The notes beneath the pieces are model-generated. The model did not search any database and was not told the DNA's origin. It worked only from the letters and a program-made list of their open reading frames with translations. The position numbers and the translations under genes were made by a program. Below are positions 8,874 to 18,812 of a DNA stretch of 64,000 nucleotides, piece after piece. The stretch comes from JAZKID01 sp965247525 (lineage in GTDB: Bacteria > Pseudomonadota > Alphaproteobacteria > Rhizobiales > UBA4765), in the NCBI GenBank assembly GCA_965247525.1, contig OZ252015.1, positions 1,178,001 through 1,242,000 of the forward strand, given 5' to 3'. Within the stretch, counting starts at the first letter, position 1. The number at the start of each line of letters is the position of its first letter.

Positions 8874-9527
8874 ATGAAATTTTTTGTCGATACGGCTGAT
8901 ATCTCTGAAATCAAGGCATTGGCGGAATTGGGACTGGTCGACGGGGTGACAACGAACCCGTCATTGATTGCCAAGTCAGGCCGCGATTTCAAGCAAGTGA
9001 TCGCAGAAATCTGCGCTTTGGTTGAGGGGCCCGTGTCGGCTGAAGTTGCCGCGACCGATTTTGACACCATGTTGAAAGAAGGCCTGCACCTGTCTAAAAT
9101 TGCAAAAAACGTCACTGTAAAAGTGCCGCTGACATTTGACGGACTAAAAACCTGCCGGGCACTGCGTGAGCGCGACATCATGGTCAATGTCACATTGTGC
9201 TTTTCAGCAGCGCAGGCACTGCTCGCGGCCAAGGCCGGCGCAACATTCATCTCGCCGTTTATCGGCCGCCTCGACGATATCGGCGAAAATGGGTTGCAGC
9301 TGATTTCAGACATCAGGACAATTTACGACAACTATCTTTTTGAGACGCAGCTGCTGGCAGCCTCGATCCGCTCGGTCGAACATGTGCAGGACTGCGCGCT
9401 GATCGGCGCCGATGTCGTGACCGTTCCGCCCAAAACCCTTCATGACCTTGTCCAGCACGATCTGACGGACAAGGGCCTGACGCAATTTGTCGCCGACTGG
9501 AAAAGCACCGGACAATCGATCCTGTAA
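8874..9527 (+). CDS. fsa: Fructose-6-phosphate aldolase / TalC-type transaldolase
   Basis: The protein has 217 residues, the length of the small MipB/TalC transaldolase-like family. MKFFVDTADISEIKALAELGLVDG is the family start, VTTNPSLIAKSG forms the phosphate-binding beginning of the barrel, and TVKVPLT holds the Schiff-base lysine at K83. The enzyme is a class I aldolase on the sugar-phosphate level. Sequence alone does not separate fructose-6-phosphate aldolase from a true small transaldolase. The gene is divergent from priA and is followed after 16 nt by an SPFH gene on the same strand. Confidence 0.9.
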   Translation: MKFFVDTADISEIKALAELGLVDGVTTNPSLIAKSGRDFKQVIAEICALVEGPVSAEVAATDFDTMLKEGLHLSKIAKNVTVKVPLTFDGLKTCRALRERDIMVNVTLCFSAAQALLAAKAGATFISPFIGRLDDIGENGLQLISDIRTIYDNYLFETQLLAASIRSVEHVQDCALIGADVVTVPPKTLHDLVQHDLTDKGLTQFVADWKSTGQSIL

Positions 9528-9543
9528 AACTGGAGAATACCTC

Positions 9544-10416
9544 ATGAAAACCGTCACAGACCGCGCTGCGCCCGCTTTTAACGGCTATCTGGCGTTTCTC
9601 GTTTTTGCTGTTGCCGCCTATTTGGTCTGGGCCTATTTGCTGAATGATATTGTGCATCTGGTGCAGACAAACCCGTTTGGCTCTCTGCCTTACATTCTTA
9701 TTGTGTTTGCTGGCATCGCGCTGTTTTCCGGCTTTACCGTGATCTCGCCCAATGAAGCAAAAGTGCTGACATTCTTTGGCTCTTACGTTGGCACGGTCAA
9801 ACAGAACGGCATTGTCTGGACGCTTCCCTTTACCGCCAAGGAAAGCGTGCCTCTGAAACTCATCAATTTCACGACCGACCATTTGAAGGTCAATGATCTC
9901 AGCGGCAATCCGGTTGAAATCGGTGCCGTCGTTGTCTGGCGCGTGATGGATGCGGCGCAGGCGGTTTTTAACGTCGACAATTACCGCGCCTTTGTCTCCA
10001 ACCAGAGCGACATTGCCGTTCGGACCATTGCCGCAAAATATCCTTATGATACTGACACGGAAGCCCATTCGCTTCGTGGCAATATCGAAGATGTCGCGCT
10101 TGAATTGCAGCGTGTTTTGCAAGGCAAGCTTGCCATTGCTGGCATTGTGATTGAAGAAACCAAGCTCAGCCATCTCGCCTATGCGCAGGAGGTTGCCGCA
10201 GCCATGCTGAAGCGACAGCAGGCGGTCGCCGTTCTGCAGGCGCGCCGTTACATGGTCGAGAACACGCTTAAAATCATCGACGATGTGATCGAGCATTTTG
10301 CCACCAAGGGCAATGTCGATATTTCCAACGAGAAAAAAGCCGAACTTATTAATAGCCTACTTGTCACAATGACATCGGACAAGGAATCATCGCCCGTCAT
10401 AACGCTTGGGCGTTGA
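9544..10416 (+). CDS. SPFH/Band 7 (stomatin/prohibitin-like) membrane protein
   Basis: The protein has 290 residues. Two hydrophobic segments at about 15-35 and 48-65 precede an SPFH domain (FTVISPNEAKVLTFFGSYVGTV, then VVWRVMDAAQAVFNVDNYRAFV). A helical part (KLSHLAYAQEVAAAMLKRQQAVAVLQARR) typical of oligomerising flotillin-like proteins follows, and the tail is short. Such proteins form rings in membranes and often chaperone proteases. No NfeD partner is visible here. The start ATG at 9544 is preceded by TGGAGAAT, a good ribosome site. Confidence 0.9.
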   Translation: MKTVTDRAAPAFNGYLAFLVFAVAAYLVWAYLLNDIVHLVQTNPFGSLPYILIVFAGIALFSGFTVISPNEAKVLTFFGSYVGTVKQNGIVWTLPFTAKESVPLKLINFTTDHLKVNDLSGNPVEIGAVVVWRVMDAAQAVFNVDNYRAFVSNQSDIAVRTIAAKYPYDTDTEAHSLRGNIEDVALELQRVLQGKLAIAGIVIEETKLSHLAYAQEVAAAMLKRQQAVAVLQARRYMVENTLKIIDDVIEHFATKGNVDISNEKKAELINSLLVTMTSDKESSPVITLGR

Positions 10417-10476
10417 TATGAGGCGCCACGCCTGGCCGTTTAAACTTTTGATAAGGTTTGCTGGCATAGTCGGCGC

Positions 10477-11436
10477 ATGGACACGCCCGCCTCCGATTTG
10501 CAGACCCATATTGAGAGCTGGCTGGTTTTTTTGCAGGCCGAGCGCAGGCTGGCGGCAAATACAATTGAGGCCTATCGCCGCGATTTGCGGCAAATCACGG
10601 ACTATTTTTCGCGTGTTGGCGCATTTGATTTGCAGACATTCGCTGCACTTGCGCCGCGCGACCTGCGCGGTTTTTTAGGCGAGCGCAAGGCCAAGGGCAT
10701 TGAAGCACGCTCGCTTGCGCGCACGACGGCCGCGCTTAAATCTTTTTGCCGTTACCTGACAAAAAACGCCATCGCCGATATGTCATCACTTGCAGGGCTC
10801 CGCACGCCCAAGCTTGCCAAAACCCTGCCGCGCCCGTTGACGATGACGCAGGCATGCCAGCTTGCGTCAAGCGAATGGCAAAATGCGGCGGCAGATCCTT
10901 GGATTACGGCGCGCAATCAGGCCGTATTCGCGCTGCTTTACGGTGCAGGCCTTCGCATTTCAGAAGCGCTGTCGCTGAAACGCGGCGATATCAGCGCCGC
11001 CACCGACCGCCTGACATTGACCGGCAAAGGCGGTAAAGCGCGCGCCGTGCCGCTCCTGCGCGGCGTTGTTGAACTTATCGAGGCCTATTGCGCACTTTGC
11101 CCCTATCAAATGATGGCGGATGAGCATCTTTTTCTTGGCGCCAAAGGCGGGCCATTAAAGCCGCGCATGGTGCAGCGTGAAATGGAGGTTATGCGCGGCA
11201 GGCTGGGTCTCGCGCCGAGCGCAACGCCGCATGCTTTGCGCCATTCTTTTGCAACGCATCTTTTGTCGCGCGGCGGTGATTTGCGCAGCATCCAGGAACT
11301 GCTTGGTCACGCCTCCTTGTCATCGACGCAAATTTACACGCAGGTTGATGCGGCGCAGATTATGGATGTGTACCGCGCCACGCATCCGCGCGCGCATCTT
11401 ATTTCCGCGCCGCCGACCCCTCGGGCGGATAGCTGA
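10477..11436 (+). CDS. xerC: Tyrosine recombinase XerC (chromosome dimer resolution)
   Basis: The protein has 319 residues. The N-terminal SAM-like DNA-binding domain lies at about 8-105. The catalytic set is complete by my count: R160 (GAGLRISEAL), K184 (LTGKGGKAR), H252 and R255 (HALRHSFATH), H278 (LLGHASL) and the nucleophile Y287 (TQIYTQV). XerC works with XerD at dif. XerC is favoured over XerD from overall resemblance, not proven. Its 3' end overlaps the convergent MscS gene by 38 nt, so the final residues (PRAHLISAPPTPRADS) are encoded opposite that gene's end. Confidence 0.9.
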   Translation: MDTPASDLQTHIESWLVFLQAERRLAANTIEAYRRDLRQITDYFSRVGAFDLQTFAALAPRDLRGFLGERKAKGIEARSLARTTAALKSFCRYLTKNAIADMSSLAGLRTPKLAKTLPRPLTMTQACQLASSEWQNAAADPWITARNQAVFALLYGAGLRISEALSLKRGDISAATDRLTLTGKGGKARAVPLLRGVVELIEAYCALCPYQMMADEHLFLGAKGGPLKPRMVQREMEVMRGRLGLAPSATPHALRHSFATHLLSRGGDLRSIQELLGHASLSSTQIYTQVDAAQIMDVYRATHPRAHLISAPPTPRADS

Positions 11437-12688
11437 TCGTATCGACAATTTTGGTGACGTGAAGGGCGGTTGGCACCGGCCATTGCAGCTTGCCTTCTGA
11501 GCGGTAAGCTTCGACCTTGTCCTGAATGGCTTTTTTCTTTTTTGCATCGACAGAGCTGCCGCGCTCCATGTAAAGCGTTTGCGACGGATAGGCGAAACCT
11601 GATCCCGCCTGCTCGATGATATCCATGATGCGCAGCAAAACATCTTCCTGCACTTCTTCAAATTTATCGCGGTCATTGGTTTTGATATAGGCCATGACCT
11701 CAATATCCAGCGACGATGCGCCAAAGCGGATAAGACGCGGGCGCGTCGGCTCATCGGCCAGCATCGGATGCGCCAGAAGCATGTCTTTCAGGCGCATGAT
11801 GATATAACGCAGCTGGTCTGGCCCCGTGTCATAACGAAGGCCAAGAACATGCTCGAACAGCATCATGTCGCGCGCAGCATAATTTTCGATACGGATCGCC
11901 GCCATTTCGGAATTCGGAATGCTGAGCAATGTCCGTTCTTTGGTGCGGATTTTTGTAGAGCGAAGCCCAATGTCTTCAACCGTGCCGACACGATTGCCGA
12001 AAAGGCCAAGATCGCCAATGCGCACGGGCTGGTCGAGCGAAATCATGATCCCGCCGAGCAGGTTTTCAACGCTCTTCTGGCTGGCGAGCGCAAGCGCGAT
12101 GCCGCCGACGCCAAGCGCTGCGATCAATGCCGCGACATCAAAACCGAGATTTTGCATCAGGAACAGGACGGCGAGCGTGACCAATGTCGTATTGGCGATT
12201 TTCCGCATCAAAGGGATCAGCGCGGACGATGTCGCACGCCCTTCGCGCAACAACCGTTTGCGAATGACCTCTAGCGTCGTGTCAACATAGACAAGAACAA
12301 TCCATGTAATTGCGATTGTAAAAATGACGGCATTGAAGTGCGAAAGCTTTGCCGATGTCGTGGCGGTGATCGGCAGTGCCGATTGCGCAGCGCTAAAGAC
12401 CAGACCTGCAAAAAGCAGTGACAAGGGATTGGCAATCGAATGCACATAACGCTGCACCCATTTTTTATCGGCCAGCCTGACGCTGTCGGAGACAAGCAGC
12501 AAAAACGACAAAATAAAGCGCGCCAGCATATAACTGCCGATAAAAAGCGCGGGCATGGCAATCCAAATCCACGCTTCAACGCCAATTATTTTTGTTGTCA
12601 GCCAAGGGAAGCTGTCGACAATTTCACCGACCAGTCCCCGATAAGGCGAAGGTGCGGCGCCAACCGCTTCAGGATTTTCGAGCGCCAT
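11399..12688 (-). CDS. MscS-family mechanosensitive ion channel
   Basis: The protein has 429 residues. About five hydrophobic helices lie between residues 38 and 195. The pore helix and beta domain follow: GVGGIALALASQKSVENLLGGIMISLDQPVRIGDLG, split by the usual Gly/Ala-rich packing pattern, then VGTVEDIGLRSTKIRT. The C-terminal alpha/beta part is normal. The extra N-terminal helices place it among larger MscS-like channels rather than minimal MscS. It is the last gene of the minus-strand group sucA-odhB-MAPEG-lpdA, 14 nt after lpdA. Confidence 0.93.
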   Translation of the reverse strand: MALENPEAVGAAPSPYRGLVGEIVDSFPWLTTKIIGVEAWIWIAMPALFIGSYMLARFILSFLLLVSDSVRLADKKWVQRYVHSIANPLSLLFAGLVFSAAQSALPITATTSAKLSHFNAVIFTIAITWIVLVYVDTTLEVIRKRLLREGRATSSALIPLMRKIANTTLVTLAVLFLMQNLGFDVAALIAALGVGGIALALASQKSVENLLGGIMISLDQPVRIGDLGLFGNRVGTVEDIGLRSTKIRTKERTLLSIPNSEMAAIRIENYAARDMMLFEHVLGLRYDTGPDQLRYIIMRLKDMLLAHPMLADEPTRPRLIRFGASSLDIEVMAYIKTNDRDKFEEVQEDVLLRIMDIIEQAGSGFAYPSQTLYMERGSSVDAKKKKAIQDKVEAYRSEGKLQWPVPTALHVTKIVDTISYPPEGSAARK

Positions 12689-12702
12689 TGTGATCTGCCC
12701 AC

Positions 12703-14091
12703 TCAGACATGTATTGCGCGCTTGGCGACGGCCAGCGCAGCTTCTTTAACCGCTTCCGACATTGTTGGATGGGCGTGGCAGGTGCGCGCAAGATCTTCCG
12801 ACGACCCTTTGAATTCCATAAGAACCGCAGCTTCATGAATCATTTCACCAGCACCCACGCCTAAAATGTGCACGCCAAGAACCTCGTCGGTTGTGCTGTC
12901 GGCGAGAACTTTGACAAAGCCGTCCGTTGCGCGATTGGCTTTCGCACGGCCATTGGCCAGAAACGGGAATTTGCCAACTGTGTAGGCCACCCCTGCCGCG
13001 TTAAGCTCTTCTTCCGTCTGGCCGACGGAGGCCACTTCTGGATAAGTGTAGACGACGTTCGGGATGACTTTGTAATTCACATGGCCGGCCTTGCCGGCAA
13101 GCAGTTCTGCGATCGCAACGCCCTCATCCTCGCCTTTGTGTGCCAGCATCGGGCCCTTGATCACGTCGCCAATGGCATAGATGTTGTCTGCGGAGGTTTT
13201 GTAATGTGTGTCCGTTTCGATGCGACCGCGGGTATCGAGTTTTACGCCAGCGGCCTCGAGTCCCAATCCTTGGGTGTAAGCGCGCCGGCCAATTGCGACA
13301 AGAACGACATCCGCATCAACAGCTTCAGATGCACCGCCTTTTGCAGGCTCGACTTCGAGCGCAACAGTTTTTTTGCCCGCTGTCGCTTTGGTGACTTTCG
13401 CACCGAGACGGAACGTCATGCCCTGCTTTTCCAAAAGACGCTGGAATTGTTTTGCAACTTCCGCGTCGACGCCGGAGAGAATTTTGTCGGCATATTCGAT
13501 CACAAGCACTTCCGCGCCAAGTCGTCGCCAGACCGACCCAAGCTCAAGGCCAATAACGCCCGCGCCGATCACAACCATCTTTTTTGGAACGTCCGACAAA
13601 GCCAGCGCGCCGGTCGATGAGACAATCTGTTTCTCATCCACAGTTACGCCCGCAAGCGGCATGACTTCCGAGCCTGTGGCGATGACGATGGATTTGGCAT
13701 TATGCGTCGTGCCATCGACATCAAGCTTGCCGCCGCCCAGAAGTTTTGCTGCTCCAGTGATGACGTCGATCTTGTTTTTCTTCATCAGGAACGACACGCC
13801 CTGCACATTGCCGGACACAACATCGTCCTTGTGTTTCATCATCGCAGGTAAGTTGAGTTTAGGTTGCGAGATATCAATGCCGAAGTTTTTAAACTCATGC
13901 CCGGCATCATCAAAAAGCTCGGACGCATGCAAAAGCGCTTTTGAGGGAATGCAGCCGATATTCAGGCACGTGCCGCCAAGTTCTTTGCGCTTGTCGACGA
14001 TCGCGGTTTTCAAGCCCAGCTGCGCTGCACGAATGGCGCAGACATAGCCTGCAGGGCCCGCACCAATCACAACAAGATCATAATCACTCAT
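12703..14091 (-). CDS. lpdA: Dihydrolipoamide dehydrogenase (E3)
   Basis: This is the FAD flavoenzyme that reoxidises dihydrolipoyl groups of 2-oxoacid dehydrogenase complexes (462 residues). The FAD fold GAGPAGYVCAIRAAQLG is at about 11-27. The redox disulfide lies in GGTCLNIGCIPSKALLHAS, the NAD site is VVIGAGVIGLELGSVWRRLGAEV, and the C-terminal catalytic His-Glu is in CHAHPTMSEAVKEA. Its position downstream of sucA-odhB indicates service to 2-oxoglutarate dehydrogenase. One MAPEG gene separates it from odhB. Confidence 0.97.
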   Translation of the reverse strand: MSDYDLVVIGAGPAGYVCAIRAAQLGLKTAIVDKRKELGGTCLNIGCIPSKALLHASELFDDAGHEFKNFGIDISQPKLNLPAMMKHKDDVVSGNVQGVSFLMKKNKIDVITGAAKLLGGGKLDVDGTTHNAKSIVIATGSEVMPLAGVTVDEKQIVSSTGALALSDVPKKMVVIGAGVIGLELGSVWRRLGAEVLVIEYADKILSGVDAEVAKQFQRLLEKQGMTFRLGAKVTKATAGKKTVALEVEPAKGGASEAVDADVVLVAIGRRAYTQGLGLEAAGVKLDTRGRIETDTHYKTSADNIYAIGDVIKGPMLAHKGEDEGVAIAELLAGKAGHVNYKVIPNVVYTYPEVASVGQTEEELNAAGVAYTVGKFPFLANGRAKANRATDGFVKVLADSTTDEVLGVHILGVGAGEMIHEAAVLMEFKGSSEDLARTCHAHPTMSEAVKEAALAVAKRAIHV

Positions 14092-14115
14092 CGACCAAAC
14101 TCCAAAATTTTAAAA

Positions 14116-14511
14116 TCAGTACCAGCCCATTAGGCGGATCAGCATTAGCAAAAGCCCGATCAGCGAAACGGCCCAGACCAGCGTGCGGGCAACGGGAATA
14201 CCGCCAAGATAAAGAAGCGGGTGGATAAGGCGCGCAACCAGCCAGATCCATGCGCCCGTTTCGGCAAGGCCACCTGTCCGCTGCGTCACGGCAAGCGCAA
14301 GTGACAACGCAATAAAAGCTGGCCAGGTTTCCAGATAGTTTTTGAGAGCGCGCGAGGCACGTCCCGCCATGACACCCAACGGCGCTTCGACATCACGCGG
14401 GCTCATATTATAGGTCAGGCCTGTCTCTTTTGTTGCAAGCTGTGCCTGCACAATAATCAGAGCGGCGAGAAGAACGACACTCCAGCCAAGAATCATAATT
14501 TCAACGGGCAT
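14116..14511 (-). CDS. MAPEG-family membrane protein
   Basis: The protein has 131 residues and four predicted membrane helices. VEAPLGVMAGRASRALKNYLETWPAFIALSLAL carries the MAPEG-type RA..N..E pattern (RASRALKNYLE) that sits at the glutathione/active-site region in characterised members. The C-terminal half (LVARLIHPLLYLGGIPVARTLVW) also fits. The substrate is unknown; bacterial members of this group are largely uncharacterised. It lies between odhB (12 nt) and lpdA (24 nt) in the same direction, so it is co-expressed with the 2-oxoglutarate dehydrogenase genes. Confidence 0.88.
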   Translation of the reverse strand: MPVEIMILGWSVVLLAALIIVQAQLATKETGLTYNMSPRDVEAPLGVMAGRASRALKNYLETWPAFIALSLALAVTQRTGGLAETGAWIWLVARLIHPLLYLGGIPVARTLVWAVSLIGLLLMLIRLMGWY

Positions 14512-14523
14512 TTCAAAAATTCC

Positions 14524-15843
14524 TTATATGTCCATGACAAGGCGGGCGGGGTCTTCAAGATCTTCTTTGACGCGCACAAGAAATGTGACGGCTTCCTTGC
14601 CGTCAATCACGCGGTGATCGTAGGACAGGGCCAGATACATCATCGGTTTCACGACAACCTGACCGTTCTCAACCATCGGCCGCTCCTGAATTTTATGCAT
14701 GCCGAGAATGCCCGATTGCGGCGCATTCAAAATAGGCGTCGACATCAGCGAACCATACACACCGCCATTTGAAATGGTGAATGTGCCGCCCTGCATGTCC
14801 GCAATTGTCATCGCGCCATCGCGCGCTTTGACGGCAAAAGCAGAAATGTCTTTTTCAATTTCAGCAAGGCTTTTGCTGTCGCAGTCACGCACGACCGGAA
14901 CCACAAGACCCTTTTCCGTGCCGACAGCAACGCCAATGTGATAATAGTTTTTGTAGATCAGATCTGTTCCGTCGATCTCTGCATTCACAGCAGGCACTTC
15001 TTTCAAAGCCTGAACAACGGCCTTGATGAAAAACCCCATGAACCCAAGTTTGACGCCGTGCTTTTTCTCAAAAGCGTCTTTGTAATCTTTGCGAAGGTTC
15101 ATCACCGCGCTCATATCAACCTCGTTAAAGGTCGTGAGCATTGCGGCAGTGTCCTGCGCCTCTTTCAGACGGCGGGCAATGGTCTGGCGCAGTTTCGTCA
15201 TCTTCACACGCTCTTCGCGCGATGCATCATCTGCCGGGCTTTGCGCGCGCGGCGCTGGCGCTGGCTTTGATTTTGCAGGCGCATCGCGCAGGTCAGACGC
15301 CGCGGCAATCACACTCGTCATGTCTGCTTTCGTCACGCGACCGTCTTTTCCTGAACCGGACGCGGGCGGTGACACATTGCTCTCATTTGACATGCGCGCA
15401 ACGGCAGGGCCATTACGTCCTGCGGGATCATGATCGACATTTGAATTTGCCGGACGCGCCGGTTTCATCTCTTCATGGATCGGCGCTTTTGTCAGATCAG
15501 GCGGCGTGTTGGCGGCAGGCTCATGCTCAACCTTTAATTTTTTCGGCGGCGCTTCATTGGCGGGGCTTGCTGTTTTTGCTGGCGCAGAAGAAGCAGCGGC
15601 GGCTGCCCCTGCGGCGATTGCACCGAGAAGCCCGCCAACGGCGATTGTTTCGCCTTCTTTTACCGTAATTTTTGTCAGCACCCCGCCCGAGGGCGCAGGC
15701 ACTTCAACCGTGACCTTGTCGGTCTCTAATTCGACCAGCGGCTCGTCCTGCTTGACGGCTTCGCCTTCTTTTTTGAACCATTTGCCAATGGTGGCTTCGA
15801 CGACACTTTCGCCAAGGGCAGGCACGCGAATTTCTACACTCAT
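14524..15843 (-). CDS. odhB: 2-Oxoglutarate dehydrogenase E2, dihydrolipoyl succinyltransferase
   Basis: The protein has 439 residues. One N-terminal lipoyl domain (about 1-76) carries the lipoyl lysine in ELETDKVTVEVPAP. A long Ala/Pro linker follows, then a peripheral subunit-binding region (PAVARMSNESNV, GSGKDGRVTKADM) at about 145-175 and the acyltransferase domain (about 205-439) with SYDHRVIDGKEAV near the C-terminus. It is the E2 core that transfers succinyl groups to CoA. It follows sucA by 16 nt. The synonym sucB is also in use. Confidence 0.97.
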   Translation of the reverse strand: MSVEIRVPALGESVVEATIGKWFKKEGEAVKQDEPLVELETDKVTVEVPAPSGGVLTKITVKEGETIAVGGLLGAIAAGAAAAASSAPAKTASPANEAPPKKLKVEHEPAANTPPDLTKAPIHEEMKPARPANSNVDHDPAGRNGPAVARMSNESNVSPPASGSGKDGRVTKADMTSVIAAASDLRDAPAKSKPAPAPRAQSPADDASREERVKMTKLRQTIARRLKEAQDTAAMLTTFNEVDMSAVMNLRKDYKDAFEKKHGVKLGFMGFFIKAVVQALKEVPAVNAEIDGTDLIYKNYYHIGVAVGTEKGLVVPVVRDCDSKSLAEIEKDISAFAVKARDGAMTIADMQGGTFTISNGGVYGSLMSTPILNAPQSGILGMHKIQERPMVENGQVVVKPMMYLALSYDHRVIDGKEAVTFLVRVKEDLEDPARLVMDI

Positions 15844-15859
15844 GTTTTTTGGTCCTTAT

Positions 15860-18772
15860 CTAGCTCGCGAAGGCTTCGTCGAGGAATGATTTTAACTGTG
15901 CCTGATGTTTGGACATCAGGCCTGTCGCTGTTGCAGCAGATGCCGCACGGCCGATATAGCGCGGCCGTTTTGAGGCCGTGCCCGCCTGACCGAGAACCCA
16001 TTCAAGATAGCTTTCGACAAAACTCCAGCTGCCCATGTTTTTCGGCTCTTCCTGGCACCAGACAACGTCGGCGTTCGGAAAGCGCTGCATTTCATGCAGC
16101 ACCGATTTTGCCGGAAACGGATAAAGCTGTTCGATGCGCAAAAGATAGACATTGGCAATGCCGCGTTTTTCGCGCTCTTCATAAAGGTCATAATAAACTT
16201 TGCCGCTGCACAAAATCACACGGCGAATGTCGCCATCATTTTGCAGGCGGGTTTTTTCGCCTTTCAGGCGCTCGGCATCATCTTGCAGGATGCGGCTAAA
16301 GCTGGTGTCAGGCCCCATGTCCTGCAATGTCGAAATACACCGCTTGGCGCGCAGCAGGGATTTTGGCGTCATCAGGATAAGTGGTTTTCGAAAGCTACGC
16401 TTCATCTGGCGACGAAGGATGTGGAAGTAATTGGCCGGCGTCGTGCAGTTGGCGACCTGCATATTGTCCTCGGCGCACATCTGTAAGAAACGCTCTAACC
16501 GCGCCGATGAATGCTCTGGCCCCTGTCCCTCATAGCCATGCGGCAGGAGACAGACGAGACCGGACATGCGCAGCCATTTGCGCTCGCCGCTGGAAATAAA
16601 CTGGTCGAACAAAACCTGCGCACCATTGGCAAAGTCGCCAAACTGCGCTTCCCACATCACCAGCGCATTCGGTTCGGCAAGCGAATAGCCATAATCAAAA
16701 CCCAGCACCGCAACTTCGGAAAGCATGCTGTCAATGCTTTCAAAAACCGCCTGATCATCCGTCAGATTGCGCAGCGGCGTGTAGGCATCACCGTTCACCT
16801 GATCGCGCAATTGCGCATGGCGCTGCGAAAATGTGCCGCGCTGGCTGTCTTGGCCAGACAAGCGGATGCGGTTGCCCTCTAAAAGCACCGAGCCGAATGC
16901 GAGCGCTTCGGCCAGCGCCCAGTCGATTGCCGTGCCTTCCTGCATCATTTTTTTGCGGCCGTCGATGAACCGCTGAATGGTTTTATGCAGGTTAAAGTTT
17001 TCAGGGATCGCCGTCAGGCGCTCGCCAATAAATTTCAGCTGGTCAAGATCGACACCCGTCTTGCCGCGCTGCTCATCTTCAACGGCAGAGCTCATGCCCT
17101 GCCAACGCCCGTCCAGCCAATCGGCCTTGTTGGGAAGATAGCTTTGGCCGGCTTCATACTCCGCATCGAGATGCTGTCGCCAAAGCGCCTTGCCTTCTTC
17201 GACTTGTGCGTCGCTGAGCACGCCGTCTGCAACGAGACGCTGCCCGTAAATTTGCAGAACGCTGTCGTGTGCGCGGATTTTTTGATACATCAATGGCTGC
17301 GTGAATGCGGGCTCATCGGTTTCATTGTGGCCGTAGCGGCGATAGCAGATCAAATCAATCACGACAGGGCGGCCATAGCGCTGGCGAAACTCAAGTGCGA
17401 GTTTCGTTGCAAACACCACAGCATCAGGGTCATCGCCATTGATATGAAAGATCGGCGCTTCGATCATCTTGGCGACGTCGGAGGGATAGGGCGACGAGCG
17501 CGAATAACGCGGATTGGTTGTGAACCCGATCTGGTTGTTGCAAATCAGATGAATGCTGCCGCCGGTTTTGTAGCCTTTAAGGCCCGACAGGCCAAAACAT
17601 TCCGCAACGACACCCTGCCCTGCGAAAGCCGCATCGCCGTGAATGAGAAGGGGCAGAACCTTGCTGCGGTCTTTGGCGTCGCCATGCTGGTCGCCTTTGG
17701 CACGCGCTTTCCCAAGCACCACCGGATCAACGATTTCGAGATGGGACGGATTGGGCGTCAATGACAGATGGACTTTTTTGCCGTTGACATCGCGGTCGGC
17801 AGACGCGCCAAGATGGTATTTCACATCGCCTGACCCTTCGACATTGTCAGGTGTCGATGATCCGCCTTTGAACTCGTGAAAGACGACGCGGTGTGGTTTG
17901 GAAATAATATTGGTCAGTACATTCAACCGGCCGCGATGGGCCATGCCAAATACAATTTCTTCGACGCCAAGATCGGCACCGTGCTGAATGATCGCTTCCA
18001 GCGCTGGAATCATTGATTCCCCGCCATCAAGCCCGAAACGTTTTGTCGCCGTAAATTTTATATCGAGAAATTTTTCAAATCCCTCGGCCTCAACAAGCTT
18101 TGTAAAAATATGTTTGCGCTCTTCGACGCTCAGCCGTTCATGGGGGGTTTCCATGCGCTGTTGCAGCCATTCACGCGGCTCAACAGCTGAAATATGCATG
18201 TATTCGACGCCAAGCGTTCCGCAATAGGTGGCACGCAAAAGCGCAACCAGTTCATTGGCGGTGGCAAATTGGCTGCCCAGCATGCCATCGACGAAAATCG
18301 GCGTCTCGAGCGACGAAAAGCCATAGGTCGAGGGATCAAGCTCAGCTTCATATTTGGGCGGATCGAGCTCCAAAGGGTCGAGCTTGGCCTGAAGATGGCC
18401 GCGGGCGCGAAAGGCGCGCACGATCATCAGGGCATTCAAACTGTCGCGCGTTGCTATCTCTATCGCCTCGGAGCTAAGAGCCGTGCCAAGATCATTGGCG
18501 GCCTTTGACAGCTTGGCGCGCACACCGGCGCCGTAAATGTCAAAACCCTCATTCAAGCTGTCCTGCGCCGGACTGTAGCCGTGTTTTGGCGCCCAGCTAG
18601 GGCCGGAGGCATGGCTTGCCACATCTTTTGGACTGTCAGAAAGGGCGCTAAAAAGCGATTTCCAGCCTGAATCAAGGCTGGCTTTGCCTTCAAAATTGTT
18701 TTGAAGGGACTCAATATAATTTGCGTTTGCGCCGTAAAGGAACGACGTCTTCGCACTTTGATCGCGGTTCAT
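15860..18772 (-). CDS. sucA: 2-Oxoglutarate dehydrogenase E1 component
   Basis: This is the thiamine-diphosphate-dependent decarboxylase of the TCA cycle (970 residues, normal length). The start MNRDQSAKTSFLYGANANYIESL is a typical alphaproteobacterial N-terminus. GMAHRGRLNVLTNI, GDAAFAGQGVVAE and LICNNQIGFTTNPRYSRSSPY are characteristic E1o segments, and EAQFGDFANGAQVLFDQFISSGE marks the C-terminal transketolase-like part. It is the first gene of sucA-odhB-MAPEG-lpdA-mscS on the minus strand. The 271-nt region upstream must contain the promoter. Confidence 0.98.
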   Translation of the reverse strand: MNRDQSAKTSFLYGANANYIESLQNNFEGKASLDSGWKSLFSALSDSPKDVASHASGPSWAPKHGYSPAQDSLNEGFDIYGAGVRAKLSKAANDLGTALSSEAIEIATRDSLNALMIVRAFRARGHLQAKLDPLELDPPKYEAELDPSTYGFSSLETPIFVDGMLGSQFATANELVALLRATYCGTLGVEYMHISAVEPREWLQQRMETPHERLSVEERKHIFTKLVEAEGFEKFLDIKFTATKRFGLDGGESMIPALEAIIQHGADLGVEEIVFGMAHRGRLNVLTNIISKPHRVVFHEFKGGSSTPDNVEGSGDVKYHLGASADRDVNGKKVHLSLTPNPSHLEIVDPVVLGKARAKGDQHGDAKDRSKVLPLLIHGDAAFAGQGVVAECFGLSGLKGYKTGGSIHLICNNQIGFTTNPRYSRSSPYPSDVAKMIEAPIFHINGDDPDAVVFATKLALEFRQRYGRPVVIDLICYRRYGHNETDEPAFTQPLMYQKIRAHDSVLQIYGQRLVADGVLSDAQVEEGKALWRQHLDAEYEAGQSYLPNKADWLDGRWQGMSSAVEDEQRGKTGVDLDQLKFIGERLTAIPENFNLHKTIQRFIDGRKKMMQEGTAIDWALAEALAFGSVLLEGNRIRLSGQDSQRGTFSQRHAQLRDQVNGDAYTPLRNLTDDQAVFESIDSMLSEVAVLGFDYGYSLAEPNALVMWEAQFGDFANGAQVLFDQFISSGERKWLRMSGLVCLLPHGYEGQGPEHSSARLERFLQMCAEDNMQVANCTTPANYFHILRRQMKRSFRKPLILMTPKSLLRAKRCISTLQDMGPDTSFSRILQDDAERLKGEKTRLQNDGDIRRVILCSGKVYYDLYEEREKRGIANVYLLRIEQLYPFPAKSVLHEMQRFPNADVVWCQEEPKNMGSWSFVESYLEWVLGQAGTASKRPRYIGRAASAATATGLMSKHQAQLKSFLDEAFAS

Positions 18773-18812
18773 GTTCTACCCTTGCAGATGGCCTTTCGCG
18801 CACCGCCTGCTT